Below, in pieces: positions 60,362 through 64,000 of a stretch of 64,000 nt of DNA (its first letter is position 1; each line of letters opens with the position of its first letter). Origin of the DNA: Poa pratensis. Its lineage: Eukaryota > Streptophyta > Magnoliopsida > Poales > Poaceae. The position numbers and the translations under genes are program-made. Under the pieces are notes generated by a model. The model saw nothing but the letters and a program-made list of their open reading frames with translations. It did no database searches and had not been told where the DNA came from. The stretch lies in contig CAMZMU010000111.1 of NCBI GenBank assembly GCA_947311845.1, positions 21,086,773 through 21,150,772 on the forward strand, given 5' to 3'.

Positions 60362-63300
60362 CTAATTGATGATCTTGATGTTGTCAAACTTGATGTTGTC
60401 ATAAAAGCAGACCCCAGGGTGTATCTTATGGTCTCCATAATTCTGTAGCAAATCCTCCAAGGAATTAAACTGCATGGAAATTTGCAGATATTCAGATCTG
60501 CCATCAAACAACTACAGCAGATCAAATATCTCACAGAGCCTTGTCTGGAACGCATGAATTACACAAGAAACGTTTTTCTTAGTAAAGACTGATCGCTCAT
60601 TTTTCTATTACAAGAGAGTGGAATATTTAAAAAATTCCAGGGTGCTCTATAAAATCATGAAAAATGTCAAACTCCTAGTGCGGCCTCAGATCGAATGGAG
60701 CAGTCCTGATGAAAAGAAAACATGGTACACTGATTAAGAGGGCAAGTTACCTCAGTTGCCACAGCCTCATTATATACGAATACAAGCCACTTATTCTGGA
60801 CACGAACAATGCTGAGAAGCTTCCCTTCACGATAGAAAATCTGTAGAAGGATTTAAACATAAGCTGGATCAATGTATGTTTAGTTTTCGATTTTCAAGTA
60901 AACATGCAAGAAACTCATGAATGACTAATGCAACAGAACGATATGCTCACATGTCCTGCAGAAAACACACCCCATTATATCAGACCATTTCATGAAAGAT
61001 ACAAAAAAGCAAGATTTACAACTATCCGACCTTGCAAGTTCTGACAAGATTACCTAGTCAAGTAGTACTTCTCCAATGACCAGTTACAGAGTATCAAGAT
61101 CACTCAATTAAGTTCAGTTCTGTTATTCCATACATATGCTTGATTACCGCACAAATTCTTGTCTCGCAACCATCCCATAATGAATTACCCATTTGGCAGT
61201 TCGCAGCCAACTAAGATTTATAACTTCACCTAATTGAATCGCAGCCAGAAAATTCCCTAAATATATTGTAATATGTGACCAACTCAGGAAACCGTAGCTT
61301 AAAAAACCTTGAATCCACCTTCTGTAAATTTGCTATATATGTAATCTCAGAAAAACTCTCTATTCAGACTTCAGAGCAACTCCAACTTTCTGAAGACAAA
61401 ACATTTCTCATATATATTGTGTTACCCCGACATTATTGTGGGAGTTAACAGACTGTGGGCATCCAACACCAGTCAAGAAACAATAACACCAAACCGGCAA
61501 ATTTGCTGTGCAACTCCCATGGAAATTTATATCAACCAATAATACAGAATACCTCACTCTTCACCTTCATCAAAAAACCTCAACTTATTAAGGACATATA
61601 TTAAATGGAAAGTTTCATCTAAAATTTAATTCGGTTGAAGTAAAGGCGTTCTATGCACATACCATTGAGACAAAAGTACATCTAATTATGTCTGGAGTTA
61701 TATGTCGAAAACGAAACAAGACACGGTCAGGGTCAAACAGCATCACTTCGCGGAGGGTGCGCTGGGTTCCCCCTTCACTCGGCACCATGTGCACGGCTGT
61801 GACATAATAAGAAATAAGAGAAAACAGATTTCCATTACGATGTATACTAGTGGCAACTGGAAAAACTGTGGCGGCTTTGAAGTAGTTAAGTATGGAGGGA
61901 AAGTTCAATTTACCCAAGAACGATTTACCCAGAGAGTTTAAAATTGTAATGATTTTTTTCTGGAGAGCATATTTACCTAGTGTAGAGAACTCTGGCATGC
62001 TAACAGGAAGCTGATTGTCAGCTGCGACTAACTTGACCTGCACAGGACAAAGAAAACTCGACAATTACTGGTTGCTGGAAAGCTACATCGACCTATACAA
62101 TGTTAACTATGCAGTAAATCTACAGCGTATGCTACACACCTCTGTTGTTTGAAGTGAATCTGCATCAAGTTTATCGCCACATGTTGATTCTTCTATGCCA
62201 ACCCCCCCATAGATTATTTCTTTATTACACAGCACCTTTTCTGCATTGGCGGCCTGTTTCAACGTCTCTAAAACCTTTCCATCACAAGGAATGTTGCCAA
62301 TAGGGACTTCCCGAAAAACTTCCGGCATTTTCAATCCGTTAAGAATGTTGGTAACAATGTAAGAAGATGTATTTACATCAACCTGCAAAGGAATGAAAAG
62401 CAAGTCACCAGTTTTACACTTCTCAAGAAACGCGACATACAGGCAGATCAGTTCAGATGGTTTCAGATGGATCAGTTCCACATTTCACACACAGATCAAA
62501 AGGAGCAGCTACTTTCATTCAGAAAAGAAAAAATGGCCGACTGAGATTAAAAATAGAAGGACATATCTAGGTGTTTTCATTATAGTGCATATGCAGACAT
62601 GCCTAATGATATATCAATGTGCGTACAGAGCAGAAAATATGGTTAATTCTGGTATATGAAAATTCAAACAGGAAGACTTTCATTTTAATGTTAGGACCTT
62701 TTCATTCTTCAAAATATAAATATATATATGACATCCATATTTTACTTGGAAACATTCGCATAGCTCCATAGTCACAAGAAAGTAAAGAAAGAACAAAGGC
62801 AAATCGTGCAGGGATAAAGGAGGTATTGCAATCATACATTTTCAATTACTGTGCAGTCGTTTAAAACTTGGCATATTGTGTCCCTTACAGAAATCAGTGA
62901 ATCAGTTATGTGGTGGTCATCTTTCTCCCAAGAAGAGAAGATACCATACAACATTTGACTAATGCAGGGGCCTCCATGGCACGGCAGGGTGCACACAGGC
63001 CGTCTCTTAAGAAATTCATCTCTGAAACACCTCAAATTCCATAACATCTGCACATATTCATACAATATTAGAAGCAAGTGTGCGTCAAAGGACATAGCTA
63101 TGTGCCAACTTTTGGCTACCTGAAAGATGAAATTCAAGATAAAGACGTCGTTGGTATCTTTGTCGAGAACTTCGATACTCTTTCGATAAATGGAAATAAT
63201 TGTTGTGTCCTCGGAAGATTGGCTAGAAGACCCTGGATGACATTGCACGATCAGAACAAATAACAATTTGCTGCGTTACTGAACAGATTGGAAAGATGAT

Positions 63301-63902
63301 AGCACTGACCAGTGACCACTCGACTTGCCTAGACATACTTGATTAAGTTACAATCGATCGTAACATAATCATCCAATTATTCTGGGATGTCCTTTCCACC
63401 ACAGTAACCCCATAGATGTAAACCTTCTTGTTATTTGTTTTTTCCATTTGCTATTTATTACAACCAGTTATTGTAAATTCAGTACAGAATAACCTAAGTA
63501 AACAACTGGTGAGTAAAAAAGGATGTTCAAAGCCAGTTCTAGAGAACTTTCTTCTACCAATCTAAGATTACATCGTTGAGCATGGTCCTCTCAGTTATGC
63601 AGAACATCTGTCCAGGCTAGATCTTATTCAAGGGTGGTCTAACCCGTACAGTTTTCTGACGTGTGGGAAATATAATGTTGGCTTATTATATAGTTTGCAA
63701 TGTGGAGTACAGATTTCCTTTTGCTATTTATATTACAGGTTTGAGTACCTAATAGGTTTGAGGCACTATTCTGATTTGCAATGCTGGGCTGATCTTTCAG
63801 GCCTGTTACGCCGCTTTGGACATCAGCAATGTTAGAATTTGGAGGTCTCTCCAACCTTTCGACCTTATCTTCTGCACGAATCTCACTACAACAATAATGG
63901 CA
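60362..63902 (-). CDS. Ubiquitin-specific-protease-like protein (C-terminal part, probably inactive), 8 exons
   Basis: Minus-strand exons, 5' to 3': 63749-63902, 63120-63232, 62838-63047, 62140-62382, 61977-62037, 61663-61796, 60751-60840, 60362-60469 (stop TAG). All introns are GT-AG and every junction keeps phase, which is strong evidence for a real gene. The first listed exon has an alternative donor at 63737, and earlier exons lie outside the window. Exon 3 (LWNLRCFRDEFLKRRP ... GGPCISQMLYGIFSSW) and the last exons (FVSMIFYREGKLL ... NKWLVFVYNE ... LQNYGDHKIHPGVCFYDN) resemble the plant DUF627/DUF629 ubiquitin carboxyl-terminal-hydrolase-related proteins. Active enzymes have His-Tyr and then Asp in this C-terminal box; here the positions read GKLLSIV and YNE, so catalysis is unlikely. 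Family assignment is by pattern memory; a diverged unrelated protein is possible. Expression cannot be judged. Confidence 0.6.
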
Positions 63903-64000
63903 CTTGTGAGGTATGCATATATATGATAATGATAAATCTTATAAAACTAAGTATGATAAAGGAAGCAAAGGTGCATTTTTCGAAAATGATATACAGTGTA
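63903..64000 (-). other. Intron sequence upstream of the first visible exon
   Basis: AT-rich DNA ending in ...CTCACAAG on the minus strand, a usable 3' splice site for the exon starting at 63902. No coding frame is supported in the last 98 bases. Confidence 0.45.

Overview
This is plant nuclear DNA from a grass, probably a pooid cereal or forage relative. The evidence is the density of grass-type Ty1/copia and Ty3 elements, an Athila/Sabrina-like element primed by tRNA-Asp, long LTRs beginning TGTAATGCCCCGG and primed by initiator tRNA-Met, and a host gene with short phased exons and AT-rich introns. No bacterial or organellar features are visible.

Layout: (i) 1-731 and 53804-58405 are the two halves of one old, heavily decayed Ty1/copia element (gag, integrase, RT and RNase H remnants, 3' tandem repeats, PPT, 187-bp LTR). 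(ii) Its gag is split by a 53-kb block (732-53803) bordered by the same 5-bp duplication, CTTTG, on both sides. The block is a head-to-tail array with a period of about 4.07 kb. Each unit is one complete ~3.57-kb LTR plus ~0.5 kb of leader with the tRNA-iMet primer site, with no PPT and no coding region before the next LTR begins. (iii) Athila-type DNA lies in reverse orientation inside the array: a truncated gag-protease segment, an LTR and internal DNA at 22047-29116, and a second block at 39048-50628 that contains an apparently complete element (40945-50628) plus the same truncated segment. (iv) 58519-59598 is a reverse-oriented, poly(A)-tailed retroposon-like insertion. (v) 60362-63902 is the 3' part of a host gene on the minus strand. 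Eight exons join in phase to a C-terminus resembling the plant ubiquitin-specific-protease-like (DUF627/629-type) proteins, apparently without the catalytic His and Asp.

The nesting order is: host gene neighbourhood, old copia, LTR-leader array, Athila. The array units are almost identical to one another, so expansion is recent, whereas the copia host is eroded.

Assembly caution: a 13-N gap sits at 29117-29129. The 17 kb before it (about 12027-29116) and the 17 kb after it (29130-46110) are the same succession of segments, with shared private variants in the same order, and the post-gap copy is full of single-base losses. This may be a false (haplotig or unpolished contig-end) duplication rather than a real one. 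Copy numbers in the array should be treated as provisional.
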